From CAUJIW01 sp963205175 (lineage in GTDB: Bacteria > Pseudomonadota > Alphaproteobacteria > Sphingomonadales > Sphingomonadaceae), in assembly GCA_041060555.1 (NCBI GenBank), contig JBEUDS010000002.1: a stretch of 64,000 nt of DNA; one strand, written 5' to 3'. The notes under the pieces were generated by a model. It was not told the origin of the DNA. It saw nothing but the letters and a program-made list of their open reading frames with translations, and did not search any database. How positions within the stretch are numbered: the stretch's first letter is position 1; each line of letters opens with the position of its first letter. Made by a program: the position numbers and the translations under genes. This document shows positions 54,912-63,923 of the stretch, one piece after another.

Positions 54912-55412
54912 ATGGCGACAAAATCTCTGAAGTTCGTTGTTGGCGATTATGTTGTCTATCCCAAGCATGGCGTTGGCCGGGTTATTGAGGTCGAGACCAC
55001 GGATGTGGCGGGCGCCAAGCTGGATCTTTATGTGATTCGATTTGAAAAAGAGCGCATGACCCTGCGCGTCCCCACCAACAAGGCGGAAACCGTCGGCATG
55101 CGCAAGCTGTCGAGCCAGGCGACCCTGCAGGAGGCGCTGACGACGCTGAAGGGCAAGCCGCGGATCAAGCGCACCATGTGGTCGCGTCGCGCCCAGGAAT
55201 ATGAAGCCAAGATCAACTCGGGCGATCTGGTGTCGATCGCCGAGGTGGTGCGCGACCTGCATCGCGCCGAGGATCAGCCGGAGCAGTCCTACTCCGAGCG
55301 TCAGATCTACGAGGCGGCGATCAGCCGGCTCGCCCGCGAACTGGCGGCGATGGAGAACATCGACGAGCAGGCCGCGCAGGACAAGATCCACAAGGTTCTG
55401 AAGGCCGCCTGA
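54912..55412 (+). CDS. carD: CarD-family transcription regulator
   Basis: 166 residues from ATG 54912 (CAGGA upstream). KFVVGDYVVYPKHGVGRVIEVET is the RNA polymerase-interacting start; the helical C-terminal DNA-binding part has KPRIKRTMWSRRAQEYEAKINSGDLVSIAEVVRDL and SERQIYEAAISRLARELA. CarD/CdnL stabilises the open promoter complex, notably at rRNA promoters. The 287-bp upstream gap is AT-richer than average and probably holds its promoter. Confidence 0.94.
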   Translation: MATKSLKFVVGDYVVYPKHGVGRVIEVETTDVAGAKLDLYVIRFEKERMTLRVPTNKAETVGMRKLSSQATLQEALTTLKGKPRIKRTMWSRRAQEYEAKINSGDLVSIAEVVRDLHRAEDQPEQSYSERQIYEAAISRLARELAAMENIDEQAAQDKIHKVLKAA

Positions 55413-55439
55413 GCCTTCGGTTCCGCACTGGCGCATGTG

Positions 55440-55472
55440 ACGGCCGCCCCACGGGGCGGCCGTTGCCGTTTC
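55440..55472 (+). terminator. Terminator after carD
   Basis: Perfect 11-bp stem ACGGCCGCCCC and its complement around AC, followed by TGCCGTTTC, 27 bp after the carD stop. Confidence 0.75.
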
Positions 55473-55547
55473 AGCCGTCGCCGGCGATACGGGCCTGACG
55501 AGTCGTGCATGGCGCGGGATTGTTCGCGACCGGCGAAGACAGAAATC

Positions 55548-55580
55548 ATGCCCTCGCGCTCGCCAAGAGCGCGAGGGCAT
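55548..55580. other. 14-bp perfect hairpin in the yceI leader
   Basis: ATGCCCTCGCGCTC and its exact complement around GCCAA, followed by ATTAAG. 84 bp before the YceI start. It has no T-tract, so it is either a weak terminator, a leader structure or a DNA-binding palindrome. Confidence 0.55.
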
Positions 55581-55664
55581 ATTAAGTTCCTGCCTCTCAT
55601 TCGTGTTGCCCGGCGTGGGCAGAGCCGCGTTTCCCCCTCATTCAGCAGCTGGAAGGATACCCCG

Positions 55665-56303
55665 ATGACGTTCAGGACATTGACCGCCGTTGCCTTGGCC
55701 ATGGGCATGACCCTTGCCGCGGCGCCCGCCGTGCACGCGGCCGACGCGACCGCCATCGCCGCGCCCAGCGGCGTCTATGATCTCGATCCGACGCATACCA
55801 GTGTCACCTGGAAGGTCAGCCACTTCGGCCTGTCCAATTACACGGCACGTTTCGCCAGGACCGAGGGTTCGCTGACCTTCGATGCCGCCAAGCCGGAAAA
55901 CAGCAAGGTGGTGGTGACCATCGACCCGGCCTCGGTGCGCACCGACTACCCGTACAAGGACAAGAAGGATTTCGACGCCGAGCTGGCGGGTGACAAGTTC
56001 TTCAATGCCGCCGCCTTCCCGAAGATCAGCTTCACCTCGACCAAGATCGAGCGGACCTCCGCCACCACGGGCCGCATCACCGGCACGCTGGAGTTCATGG
56101 GCAAGAGCCAGCCGCTGGTGCTGGAGGCGGTGCTCAACGGCGCCCTGGCGCAGCATCCGATGCGCAAGGTCGGCGCACTCGGCTTCTCCGCCACCACCCA
56201 GCTCAAGCGCAGCGATTTCGGCGTCGCCGCCTTTCTGCCGGCGGCGGTTGTCGGCGACACGGTAACCGTTATGATCGAAGCGGAATTTCTTCAGCAGAAC
56301 TGA
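55665..56303 (+). CDS. YceI-family periplasmic lipocalin-like protein
   Basis: 212 residues; GGAAGG precedes ATG 55665. Signal peptide ends at VHAADA. YceI core: YDLDPTHTSVTWKVSHFGLSNYTARFARTEGSLTFD, KDFDAELAGDKFFNAAAFPKISFTSTKIE, LKRSDFGVAAFLPAAVVGDTVTVMIEAEF. Binds isoprenoids or amphiphiles in the family. First of a YceI / cytochrome b561 / YceI trio. Confidence 0.93.
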   Translation: MTFRTLTAVALAMGMTLAAAPAVHAADATAIAAPSGVYDLDPTHTSVTWKVSHFGLSNYTARFARTEGSLTFDAAKPENSKVVVTIDPASVRTDYPYKDKKDFDAELAGDKFFNAAAFPKISFTSTKIERTSATTGRITGTLEFMGKSQPLVLEAVLNGALAQHPMRKVGALGFSATTQLKRSDFGVAAFLPAAVVGDTVTVMIEAEFLQQN

Positions 56304-56320
56304 GATCGGAAGGACCGCCC

Positions 56321-56923
56321 ATGACCACGACGTCCGCTGCCGCCAGCCGTTATTCGACGGTCGCCGTCATTCTCCACTGGCTGATCGCGCTGGCGATCAT
56401 CGGCCTGCTGGTGGCGGGTTTCGTCATGGGCGATCTGCTGCATTCCGACAATCCGGCCGACAAGCAGCTCGGCTTCAAGATCATTCAGCTGCACAAGTCG
56501 CTGGGGTTGACGGTGCTGGTGCTGACGCTGGTGCGCCTGGCCTGGCGCATCGGCCACAAGCCGCCGGCGCTGCCCGCCAGCATGAAGCCGTGGGAGCGCA
56601 AGCTGTCGGTGGGCACTCACCATCTGTTCTATCTGCTGATGCTGGGCCTGCCGCTGTCGGGCTGGGCGCTGGTTTCCACCAGTTCGCTGGGCCTGCCCAC
56701 CATGTGGTTCGACCTGTTCGCCTGGCCGAACATCGGCTTTCTCGCCGACATGGCGGCCGACGCCAGGAAAGCCGTGCATGAGTCGCTGGAAGAAGCCCAT
56801 GAACTGCTGGCGTTTGCCATCATCGGCCTGCTGATCCTGCATGTGGCGGCGGCGCTGAAGCATCACCTGATCGACCGTGACGATGTGATGGCCCGCATGG
56901 TGCCGTGGCTGCGCGGCCGCTGA
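56321..56923 (+). CDS. Cytochrome b561 family protein
   Basis: 200 residues, four membrane helices. Haem-ligand His are in VAVILHWLIALAIIGLLVAGF, FKIIQLHKSLGLTVLVLTLVRLAWR, LSVGTHHLFYLLMLGLPLSGWAL and LLILHVAAALKHHLIDRD. A di-haem quinol-linked membrane electron carrier. 17 bp after the first YceI and coupled in context to the second. Confidence 0.92.
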   Translation: MTTTSAAASRYSTVAVILHWLIALAIIGLLVAGFVMGDLLHSDNPADKQLGFKIIQLHKSLGLTVLVLTLVRLAWRIGHKPPALPASMKPWERKLSVGTHHLFYLLMLGLPLSGWALVSTSSLGLPTMWFDLFAWPNIGFLADMAADARKAVHESLEEAHELLAFAIIGLLILHVAAALKHHLIDRDDVMARMVPWLRGR

Positions 56924-57021
56924 GGCAGCCCGCGCCCGGTTCCGGCCACTATCGCCGACGCGTATCTCCCGACGAGGAGTCCGACATGTCCGACCGATGC
57001 TCCCGGCGGGGAGGCTATCCG

Positions 57022-57603
57022 ATGACGCGGCTGATGCCGGTGCCGGCGCTGGCCGTGGCCTTGGCCTTGGCCCTGGCGTTTGTCGGCGTCGGGCCGGCAC
57101 GGGCGGCGGGCTGGGTGGTCGACCCCGCCCGCAGCCATATCCAGTTCGCCGGCGAGCACATGGGCAAGGCCTTCACCGGCCGCTTCGGCGCCTGGACGGC
57201 GGCGATCGACTTTGATCCGGCCAAGCCGGAGGCGTCCGTCATCAACGTCGTGATCGATCTCGCCTCGGCGCGAACCGGTGATGCCACCTACGACAAGACG
57301 CTGCCGACCGATGACTGGTTCGATACCGCACGAACCCCCAAGGCAACCTTCAGGGCGACGAAAGTCCGCGCCACCGGGCCGGGCACCTATGTGGCCAATG
57401 GCACGCTCGCCATGCGCGGTGTCGCGGTGCCGGTGACGTTGCCGTTCCAGCTGGCGATCAAGGGCGACGTCGCCACCATGAGCGGCCAGGTGACGCTCAA
57501 GCGCATCGACTGGGGCATCGGCAAGGGCTCGGACGCCGGCGGCGACTGGGTGTCGCTGGCGATTCCGGTCAGAATCAGCGTGGTGGCGCGCCGCAAGGGA
57601 TAG
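57022..57603 (+). CDS. Second YceI-family periplasmic protein
   Basis: 193 residues from ATG 57022, which has GGGGAGG and places the signal peptide correctly; ATG 56986, with GAGGAG, is an alternative. Mature core: VVDPARSHIQFAGEHMGKAFTGRFGAWTAAIDFD, DWFDTARTPKATFRATKVRATGPG, MSGQVTLKRIDWGIGKGSDAGGDWVSLAIPVRISV. It differs from the first YceI, lacking the HFGLSNYTARF form, so the pair are not a recent duplication. Confidence 0.9.
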   Translation: MTRLMPVPALAVALALALAFVGVGPARAAGWVVDPARSHIQFAGEHMGKAFTGRFGAWTAAIDFDPAKPEASVINVVIDLASARTGDATYDKTLPTDDWFDTARTPKATFRATKVRATGPGTYVANGTLAMRGVAVPVTLPFQLAIKGDVATMSGQVTLKRIDWGIGKGSDAGGDWVSLAIPVRISVVARRKG

Positions 57604-57647
57604 CCCTTTGTGGCGGGAACCTCTGCCGCTGGCGCACTCAGTCCGGG

Positions 57648-58196
57648 TCAGTCAGCGCCGCGCAGCGGCCGGGCGCCGATGCCGTTCCAGTAGTTGAGGC
57701 GGATGTCGAGCGTTGTGACGCCGGCGGACGCGGTGAACGCCGCGGTGCTGGCCGGCGGCTTGCCGAAGCCGAGCTTGGGGTTGTTGGGGAAGCCGTATCC
57801 GTCCTTGAACAGGTCAAGCTTGCCGTTGAGGTTGCGGTCATGCAGCACTGACAGGGTGTAGCGGCCGGCGTCGGGCAGACTGACGCACACCTGCATCGCG
57901 CCGTGGGGCGGCACCGGCGTGTCGATGCGCTTGAACAGCTTGCCCTGGGCGCGCAGCACCTTGCGCGGCGCGAGGAAATCCTCGTCGGTGCCGGGGTAGA
58001 GTTCGACCCGCACCTGGCCCGTGCGATCCTTCAGGCCGACAACCCGCACCAGCACCGCCGGTCCTCCGTCGCAGGCGTGGGTGTCACCGGCAAGACCGGC
58101 GGGGAGTGCTGACGCCGCGAACATGGGAAGGAGGGCGGCGGTAGTGGTAATCCACGGCAAGAAGGCTCTCCCGATCGGCGATGGGGCCGAGGCCAT
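57648..58196 (-). CDS. DUF2141 exported protein
   Basis: 182 residues from ATG 58196, with signal peptide ending ASALPAGLA. The DUF2141 domain is seen in LVRVVGLKDRTGQVRVELYPG, LSVLHDRNLNGKLDLFKDGYGFPNNPKLGFGKPPA. The DxNxNGKxD loop may bind calcium. Function unknown. Confidence 0.88.
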   Translation of the reverse strand: MASAPSPIGRAFLPWITTTAALLPMFAASALPAGLAGDTHACDGGPAVLVRVVGLKDRTGQVRVELYPGTDEDFLAPRKVLRAQGKLFKRIDTPVPPHGAMQVCVSLPDAGRYTLSVLHDRNLNGKLDLFKDGYGFPNNPKLGFGKPPASTAAFTASAGVTTLDIRLNYWNGIGARPLRGAD

Positions 58197-58262
58197 CGCG
58201 GCTCTGTCATCGGACGGCACTATGAGCGTATTTTCCTGACGATATCGTGACTCCCGAGCACC

Positions 58263-59666
58263 ATGGTTCAGCTGACCCGCCTCGACCGCTATGTCGCACG
58301 CCTGATGATCGTGCCGCTGTTCGCCAGCCTGACGGTGGCGGCGATGCTGCTGCTGCTGGAGCGCATGCTCAGCCTGTTCAACTTCGTCATCAACAAGGGC
58401 GGGCCGGTGGACGTGGTGTGGCGGATGCTCGCCAACCTGATGCCGGAACAGTTGGGGTTCGCCATTCCCGTCAGTCTGCTGCTGGCGGTGACGCTGACGG
58501 TCCGCCGGCTGACGCTGGGCGCCGAGTGGGATGCCTTGCAGGCGGCGGGTTTCAGTGCCTGGCGGCTGTTGCGTGCGCCGGTGCTGTTCGCGGTGCTGCT
58601 GGCCCTGGTGTCGACGTGGCTGATCGGGTTCCAGCAGCCCTATTCGCGTTATGCCTACGCCCGGCTGAAGTTCGAGCTGCAGTCCGGCGCGCTGGGTGCC
58701 AGCATCAAGGTCGGTGAGTTCGCCCGTGTCGGCGAACGTTCGGTGCTGCGGGTCGAGGCCTCGCGCGAGCAGGGGCGGCAACTGGAAGGGGTGTTCCTGC
58801 ATTCCAGCGACAGGCACGGCCGCGATCTGGCGGTGTCGGCGCGCTGGGCGAGCTTCCTGCGTACCGACGATCCCGATATCCTGCTGTTGCGGTTGCATGA
58901 GGGAACGCTGATCCAGACCGGGCCCCAGGTGGCGCCGCCGCGCGTGCTTACCTTTTCGGTGCACGACATTCCCATCGACCTGCCGCGCATTGAGGCCTTT
59001 CGTCAGCGCAGCGACACGCGCATGGAAGTCACGCTGCCGGAACTGTGGCGGATCGCCGGGGATGCACGCCACCCCGAGGCGGTGCAACGGCAGGCGCGGG
59101 GCACCCTGCACCGTCGGCTGGCGCAGATCGCGGTGTTGTTCGTGCTGCCGTTCCTCGGGATCGCCATGGGGCCGACGCCCAAGCGCCAGGCCTCGGCGCT
59201 GGGCGTCTATCTCGGCATCGGTCTGCTGCTGCTGCTCAACGAGCTGATCAAGTCGGGCGAACGGGCAACCGCCGCCGGTGCCGATGTCGCGCTGGTGGTG
59301 TGGGGGCCTTTCCTGTTGTTCGCGACCCTGAGTGTCGGACTGTTCCTGGTGCTGGCCGAGAAGGCCGGCGGCCAGCCGCTGGCACCGTTCCACCTGACCG
59401 GGCGCAAGCTAGTCGTTCTCGGGCGCTGGCTCGGCCGGCGTCTTCGCTGGCACCGTCTGGTGGGTCGCCACGTAGGTGACAATGTGCAGGGCAAGCGTCA
59501 GCGCGCCGGCGGTGGCCAGCACGGCGGCGATGTCGGCCTGCGCCACGTCCATCAGGCCGCCCGCCGCGATGCCGGCGCCAGCGAAGGCGAGATCGCGACC
59601 GGGCAGGAAGGGGATGCGCGTCACCACCATGCGCAGGGTGATAAAGCCGAGCCAGACTCCCGGTGA
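58263..59666 (+). CDS. LptF/LptG-family permease with antisense C-terminal extension
   Basis: 467 residues. Membrane helices at ~15-35, 60-80 and 105-125, then a periplasmic jellyroll domain and three more helices (QIAVLFVLPFLGIAMGP, LGVYLGIGLLLLLNELIKSG, VVWGPFLLFATLSVGLFLVLA). It is part of the LPS export complex family (ATPase not nearby). The membrane domain ends near residue 370; the last ~86 residues are low-quality, His/Arg/Gly-rich and antisense to the next gene, so the true stop may have been lost. Confidence 0.82.
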   Translation: MVQLTRLDRYVARLMIVPLFASLTVAAMLLLLERMLSLFNFVINKGGPVDVVWRMLANLMPEQLGFAIPVSLLLAVTLTVRRLTLGAEWDALQAAGFSAWRLLRAPVLFAVLLALVSTWLIGFQQPYSRYAYARLKFELQSGALGASIKVGEFARVGERSVLRVEASREQGRQLEGVFLHSSDRHGRDLAVSARWASFLRTDDPDILLLRLHEGTLIQTGPQVAPPRVLTFSVHDIPIDLPRIEAFRQRSDTRMEVTLPELWRIAGDARHPEAVQRQARGTLHRRLAQIAVLFVLPFLGIAMGPTPKRQASALGVYLGIGLLLLLNELIKSGERATAAGADVALVVWGPFLLFATLSVGLFLVLAEKAGGQPLAPFHLTGRKLVVLGRWLGRRLRWHRLVGRHVGDNVQGKRQRAGGGQHGGDVGLRHVHQAARRDAGASEGEIATGQEGDARHHHAQGDKAEPDSR

Positions 59667-60317
59667 CGCCGCGGGCATCGCCACCCACCATTGCAGCGCC
59701 TGCACGACACTCACCACCGCCACCCGTCCGGCATGGATGCCGACCATGTAGAGGGCCAGCGTGGTATCGACCCCCAGAAGCCGCCCGCGCAGCAGTACAA
59801 CGCCCGCCGAGAGCAGGATCGCCAGCCCCACCGCCATCCACAGCAGATTGGCGTGGCCGGCCAGCGCCGGCAGGCCCGAGCTCGTCGTCAGCAGCACCAG
59901 TAGCAGCACCGTGGCGCCATTGGAGGCAAGGCCGGAAAGCAGCGCGCTGTCCTTGACGTTGGAGAGGCTGGCCCGGTGGCCGAGGCCGAGATGCCGGTTG
60001 GCCCAGCGGTAGAGCAGGGCCTCGCCAGAATAATCGAGGATCGCCTCGTTATAGACCCGTTTGCGCAGCAATACCGGCAGCGTGGTCCAGCCGGTTCCCC
60101 AGAGTCGGTGGAAGATGAGCGTCTCCGATACCGGCAATGCCAGGTAGAGCACCAGTCCCAGCAGATAGAACCATGGCGAGGTGGGCAGGGCGGTCAACAC
60201 CGCCGCCCAGCCGATCCCCCGCACCTGCCAGAGCAGGACGCCCAGCACCGTCATGGAGAGCAGCAGCCTGGTCCCGACCCGCAGTGCCGGGTGGTATCTG
60301 GTCAGGCGATCCGTCAT
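59409..60317 (-). CDS. Flippase-like/LPG-synthase-type membrane protein
   Basis: 302 residues, about seven membrane helices (LLLSMTVLGVLLWQV, FYLLGLVLYLALP, TVLLLVLLTTSS, LLWMAVGLAILLSAGVVLL and others). It resembles the flippase-like integral-membrane region of lysylphosphatidylglycerol-synthase family proteins. Last gene of the glycosyltransferase operon, 11 bp after the GT. It overlaps the opposite LptF/G-type ORF by 258 bp. Confidence 0.7.
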   Translation of the reverse strand: MTDRLTRYHPALRVGTRLLLSMTVLGVLLWQVRGIGWAAVLTALPTSPWFYLLGLVLYLALPVSETLIFHRLWGTGWTTLPVLLRKRVYNEAILDYSGEALLYRWANRHLGLGHRASLSNVKDSALLSGLASNGATVLLLVLLTTSSGLPALAGHANLLWMAVGLAILLSAGVVLLRGRLLGVDTTLALYMVGIHAGRVAVVSVVQALQWWVAMPAASPGVWLGFITLRMVVTRIPFLPGRDLAFAGAGIAAGGLMDVAQADIAAVLATAGALTLALHIVTYVATHQTVPAKTPAEPAPEND

Positions 60318-60328
60318 CGGTCGTCAGG

Positions 60329-61480
60329 TTAGCCGTCGCGCACGGTGAGCGCCATGGGCGCGTCGAGCGTCGCCTGGCGGCTCAGGACCAGGCGGTCGAA
60401 CAGGTCGAGATAGAGCGGTGCCGCCACATCGAGGCTGAAGGCCGCCGCCCGCGCCTGCAACCGGTGGGCATCGGCCGGGCGGTCGAGTGCCTGATGCAGG
60501 GCCTGCGCCAGTGCCGCCGGATCACCCGTGGGCACCAGCGGTCCGAGCGCGCCCTGATCCATCACCATGGCGACGCTGTCGGAGCAGCGCGTGGCGACCA
60601 CCGGCGTGCCGCACGCCATTGCCTCCAGCAGCACCGAGGGCAGGCCTTCATAACGCGAGCTGACCACCAGCGCGCGCGCCTGCGCCAGCCAGCGGGGCAC
60701 GTCGGCGGCATGACCCGGCAGGGTGACGCGATTCCCCAGACCGAGGGCGCGGATCTCGTCATCGAGGACGGATCGCTGTCGCCCCTCGCCGAGGATCATC
60801 AGTGTGCCGGGCCATACCGGCGCGATGCGGGCGAAGGCACGGATCAGCGTGATGAAGTCCTTCTGGGGCTCCAGCCGGCCGATGCCCAGTAGCAGCGGCG
60901 GGCGGCCGGCAAGCGGCCGGGGTGGCGTGTGCTCGGCCAGCAGGTCCAGCGAGATGGCGGGATTGGGGATCAGACTGATCCGGCGCTCGGGCAGACGCAG
61001 ATATGCGAGGGCCTCGCCGCGCTGGGCGCTGGCGATGGCCACCACATGGTCGAACAGCTGGTGCTGCGCCTTGAGCCAGAGGCGGTTGACCAGGCGGACA
61101 GGGAGAGCGAGGTCGGTGCGATCGAGCGCGTTGCTGATCTTCCAGACCAGCGGCGGACAGGCGGTGCCCAGCATCGCGCGAACGACCGCCGCGGTGGCGG
61201 TGTAGCTGTTGCCTGGCACCAGCACGACGTCGGGCCGCTCGGTGCGGATGGTGTGCGCCAGGTGCAGGCAGAAGCCGACGAAGCCCAAGGCCTCGCGTCT
61301 CGGCGGTCGCCACTGGAGCAGTGCGGGCGGGCGACTGACGCTGGCCCGGGGCTGCGTCGCGGTGGTGACGAGCACCGTGCGTCCGCGCCGGCTCCAGGCA
61401 CCGGCCAGCCGCATGGCGATCCGCTCGGAGCCGCCGCCGGCGACGTCGCGCAGCATGATCAGGATGGTCCGGGCGGTCAT
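60329..61480 (-). CDS. Glycosyltransferase family 4 protein (third GT of operon)
   Basis: 383 residues from ATG 61480, which overlaps the upstream stop (ATGA). GT-B motifs: LRDVAGGGSERIAMRLA near the start, LLGIGRLEPQKDFITLIRAFARI, GHAADVPRWLAQARALVVSSRYEGLPSVLLEAMACGTPVVATRC (nucleotide-sugar binding E-X7-E). Transfers a hexose to a glycan or lipid; sugar unknown. Confidence 0.9.
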   Translation of the reverse strand: MTARTILIMLRDVAGGGSERIAMRLAGAWSRRGRTVLVTTATQPRASVSRPPALLQWRPPRREALGFVGFCLHLAHTIRTERPDVVLVPGNSYTATAAVVRAMLGTACPPLVWKISNALDRTDLALPVRLVNRLWLKAQHQLFDHVVAIASAQRGEALAYLRLPERRISLIPNPAISLDLLAEHTPPRPLAGRPPLLLGIGRLEPQKDFITLIRAFARIAPVWPGTLMILGEGRQRSVLDDEIRALGLGNRVTLPGHAADVPRWLAQARALVVSSRYEGLPSVLLEAMACGTPVVATRCSDSVAMVMDQGALGPLVPTGDPAALAQALHQALDRPADAHRLQARAAAFSLDVAAPLYLDLFDRLVLSRQATLDAPMALTVRDG

Positions 61481-62685
61481 GCGGCCGCCAGCGCCTCGGA
61501 CTCCCGTACTTGACGGCGATAATGCTCGAACAGCGCACTGAAGTGCTGATGCGGTGTCCACAGCCGGCCCGCCGCCAGGCAGGCGGCGTCGACCAGCGGC
61601 GCGCGGGGGCGCGCCAGCAGGCGCACGATGGCGGCGGCGCAGGCGCGGGAATCGCCGGCCCGATAGGTCTCGGCGAAATCGGGTCGGGCGATATCGGCGG
61701 CGCCGCCGCGATCGGGTGTCACCAGTGGCAGGCCGGCGCACAGGGCCTCGCCGACCGCCAGCCCGAAGGTCTCCGCCGCGCCGCCATGAACGAAGGCATC
61801 GGCACTCGCCAGCAGGGTGGCCAGCCGCCGACGGTCGCTGACCACGCCGGCCAGAGACACGCCCGGTACCCGGGCGGCCATGCGGCCGATGGCGGCTCGG
61901 GCAGGGCCATCACCGACAATGTAGAGGCCGATCGGCCGCTGGTGCCGCAACCGGGCGACGGCGCGAATGAGCACGCTCAGGCGCTTTTCCGGATGGTGCC
62001 GGCTGACCGCGATCAGCAAGGGGGTGTCGGGATCGTCGATGCCGCAGGCGGCCAGCATCGCCCGCCGGGTGTCCGGGCAGCGCAGGGCCGGCGAGAACAG
62101 CTGCTTCTCGATGCCGAAGGGGATGGCGACGGGTTGCTGTAGCCGGAAGCGTGCCAGCCGCGCCGCCAGCCAGTCGCCGGCGACGATGGTCTGGTCGAAA
62201 CGCCGGCTGAGCTGGCGCAGATAATGCCAGAACCAGCCACAGGCGCGATCCACCGTGTCGGCGCTGACCACGCCGTCGAGCGCGGTGTGCGGATAGACCG
62301 CCACCGGATCCATGTGCATGACCAGCGCCCGGAACGCCTTGCCCCGCCAGCGGGCGACGACACGGGCGCCCGCCCAGGGGGAGGAGGCTTCCACGACGTC
62401 GGGCGCTTCCTCGTCGAGCACGGCATGGACGGCGGCGGCATCAGTGAAGCGGAAATAGCGCGGGTCGAACGGCTCGCGCGGGCTGGCGACCCAGCGGATG
62501 CGGCCGCCATCGGTCGACGCCTCGGTGGTGGTGAACGGTCCGGGCGCGACGATGGTCATGTCGACACCCAGCGTTGCCGCCGCCGCCAGCTTCTGCCGGA
62601 TATAGGTGCGCACCCCACCACCGCGCTCGCTGTAGAACTCGGCGACGTCGACAATCTTCAACGGCCTGGCCGCCATTCCGTTCAT
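61477..62685 (-). CDS. Glycosyltransferase family 4 protein (second GT of operon)
   Basis: 402 residues; ATG overlaps the first GT's stop. N-terminal ERGGGVRTYIRQKLAAAATLG acceptor-site loop; C-terminal AVSRHHPEKRLSVLIRAVARL, VGDGPARAAIGRMAARVPGVSLAGVVSDRRRLATLLASADAFVHGGAAETFGLAVGEALCAGLPLVTPDRGG. Typical GT4. Acts with the neighbours on one glycan or glycolipid. Confidence 0.9.
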   Translation of the reverse strand: MNGMAARPLKIVDVAEFYSERGGGVRTYIRQKLAAAATLGVDMTIVAPGPFTTTEASTDGGRIRWVASPREPFDPRYFRFTDAAAVHAVLDEEAPDVVEASSPWAGARVVARWRGKAFRALVMHMDPVAVYPHTALDGVVSADTVDRACGWFWHYLRQLSRRFDQTIVAGDWLAARLARFRLQQPVAIPFGIEKQLFSPALRCPDTRRAMLAACGIDDPDTPLLIAVSRHHPEKRLSVLIRAVARLRHQRPIGLYIVGDGPARAAIGRMAARVPGVSLAGVVSDRRRLATLLASADAFVHGGAAETFGLAVGEALCAGLPLVTPDRGGAADIARPDFAETYRAGDSRACAAAIVRLLARPRAPLVDAACLAAGRLWTPHQHFSALFEHYRRQVRESEALAAA

Positions 62686-63884
62686 CGCAGGGGCTGGAGC
62701 AGGTCACCCATGCGGGCGGCGGCGGGCGCCAGCCGGGCCGTTGTCAGCGGCGGCCAGCCGGCGATGACATCCCGGTAGGAGCGGAGCACGCCATCGAGCA
62801 GCGTGTCCCAGTCATAATGGGCGCTGGCTCGCCGGCCGGCATCACCCATGCGGTGCCTGAGTGCCAGGTCGCCGGCGAGGGCCGCCAGCCGATCGACCGC
62901 GGCGTCGAGGTTGCCGGGCGGCACCAGGTAGCCGGTCTCGCCATGGTGGACCAGCGTGTGGCTGCCCGTCGCGTCGACGCAGACGGTGGGCAGGCCGGAG
63001 GCCATGGCCTCCAGCGTCACGTTGCCGAATGCCTCGGTGACGCTGGGGTTGAAGAACATGTCGGCGCTGGCGTAGGCGCGCGCCAGCGCCTCGCCGGTCA
63101 GGAAGCCGGTGAAGCGCGCCAGGGGCAGGGCCTGGCGCAATGACTCCCGCTCCGGCCCGTCGCCGACCACGACAACCCGATGCCGGACACCACGGGCGGC
63201 CAGGGCGTCGGCGGCGGCGACGAACACGTCGAGCCCCTTTTCCCGCACCAGCCGGCCGACGAACAGCAGCACCGGTTCGTCGGGCGCGATGCCGAGGCTG
63301 GCCCGCCAGGCCGGGTCGCGGCGGTTCGGCGAGAACAGCGCACGATCGACGCCGCGATGCCAGATGTCCACCGGCTGCTGGATGCCGTCGGCCCGCAGCA
63401 GGGACGCGGTGCAGGCGGTCGGCACATAGAGGCGCTGGCAGCGGGCGTAGAAGCGGTTGAGGAACAGCTTGAGACCCGGTTCCAGCCAGCCCAGGCCGTA
63501 ATAGCCAAGATAGGTCTCGAAGCGGGTATGGTAGGAGGCGACGGCCGGCAGTTCATGCTGCTGCGCGTAGCGCAGCGCCGCGCAGCCCAGAAGATCGGGC
63601 GATGAGACGTGAATCAGTGTTGGCGCGAAGGCGTCCAGGTCATCGCGCACCTTGCGGGGCATCCCCAGCGCCAGACGGTACTCGCGCCGGCGCGGGATCG
63701 AGACCGAGGGTACCGAGACAAGGTCGCCGGTGGGCGGGAAGGCAGGGGTGTCGGATGTCGGCGAATAGATCCGTACCGGGATCCCGCGCTTGAGCAGGTG
63801 ACCGACCAGACGGTTGAGTGTGCCGTTGGCGCCATCCTTGACGTAATTGTAATTACCGGAAAACAGCGCGACGGGTCGCGTCCG
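62682..63884 (-). CDS. Glycosyltransferase family 4 protein, start codon lost (first GT of operon)
   Basis: About 400 codons open back to a TGA at 63885-63887, but no ATG, GTG or TTG precedes the conserved N-terminus RPVALFSGNYNYVKDGANG; the first ATG is at 63662, in the middle of the N-terminal domain. The GT4 core is intact: LLFVGRLVREKGLDVFVAAADAL, FFNPSVTEAFGNVTLEAMASGLPTVCVD. The upstream DNA changes character just where the start should be, with an ending resembling an insertion element. Probably a disrupted gene, or one using an unusual start. Confidence 0.8.
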   Translation of the reverse strand, partial: RTRPVALFSGNYNYVKDGANGTLNRLVGHLLKRGIPVRIYSPTSDTPAFPPTGDLVSVPSVSIPRRREYRLALGMPRKVRDDLDAFAPTLIHVSSPDLLGCAALRYAQQHELPAVASYHTRFETYLGYYGLGWLEPGLKLFLNRFYARCQRLYVPTACTASLLRADGIQQPVDIWHRGVDRALFSPNRRDPAWRASLGIAPDEPVLLFVGRLVREKGLDVFVAAADALAARGVRHRVVVVGDGPERESLRQALPLARFTGFLTGEALARAYASADMFFNPSVTEAFGNVTLEAMASGLPTVCVDATGSHTLVHHGETGYLVPPGNLDAAVDRLAALAGDLALRHRMGDAGRRASAHYDWDTLLDGVLRSYRDVIAGWPPLTTARLAPAAARMGDLLQPLR

Positions 63885-63923
63885 TCAAGGTGGTGTAATT
63901 TCGGCTGTGGCCGTGGGCCATCG

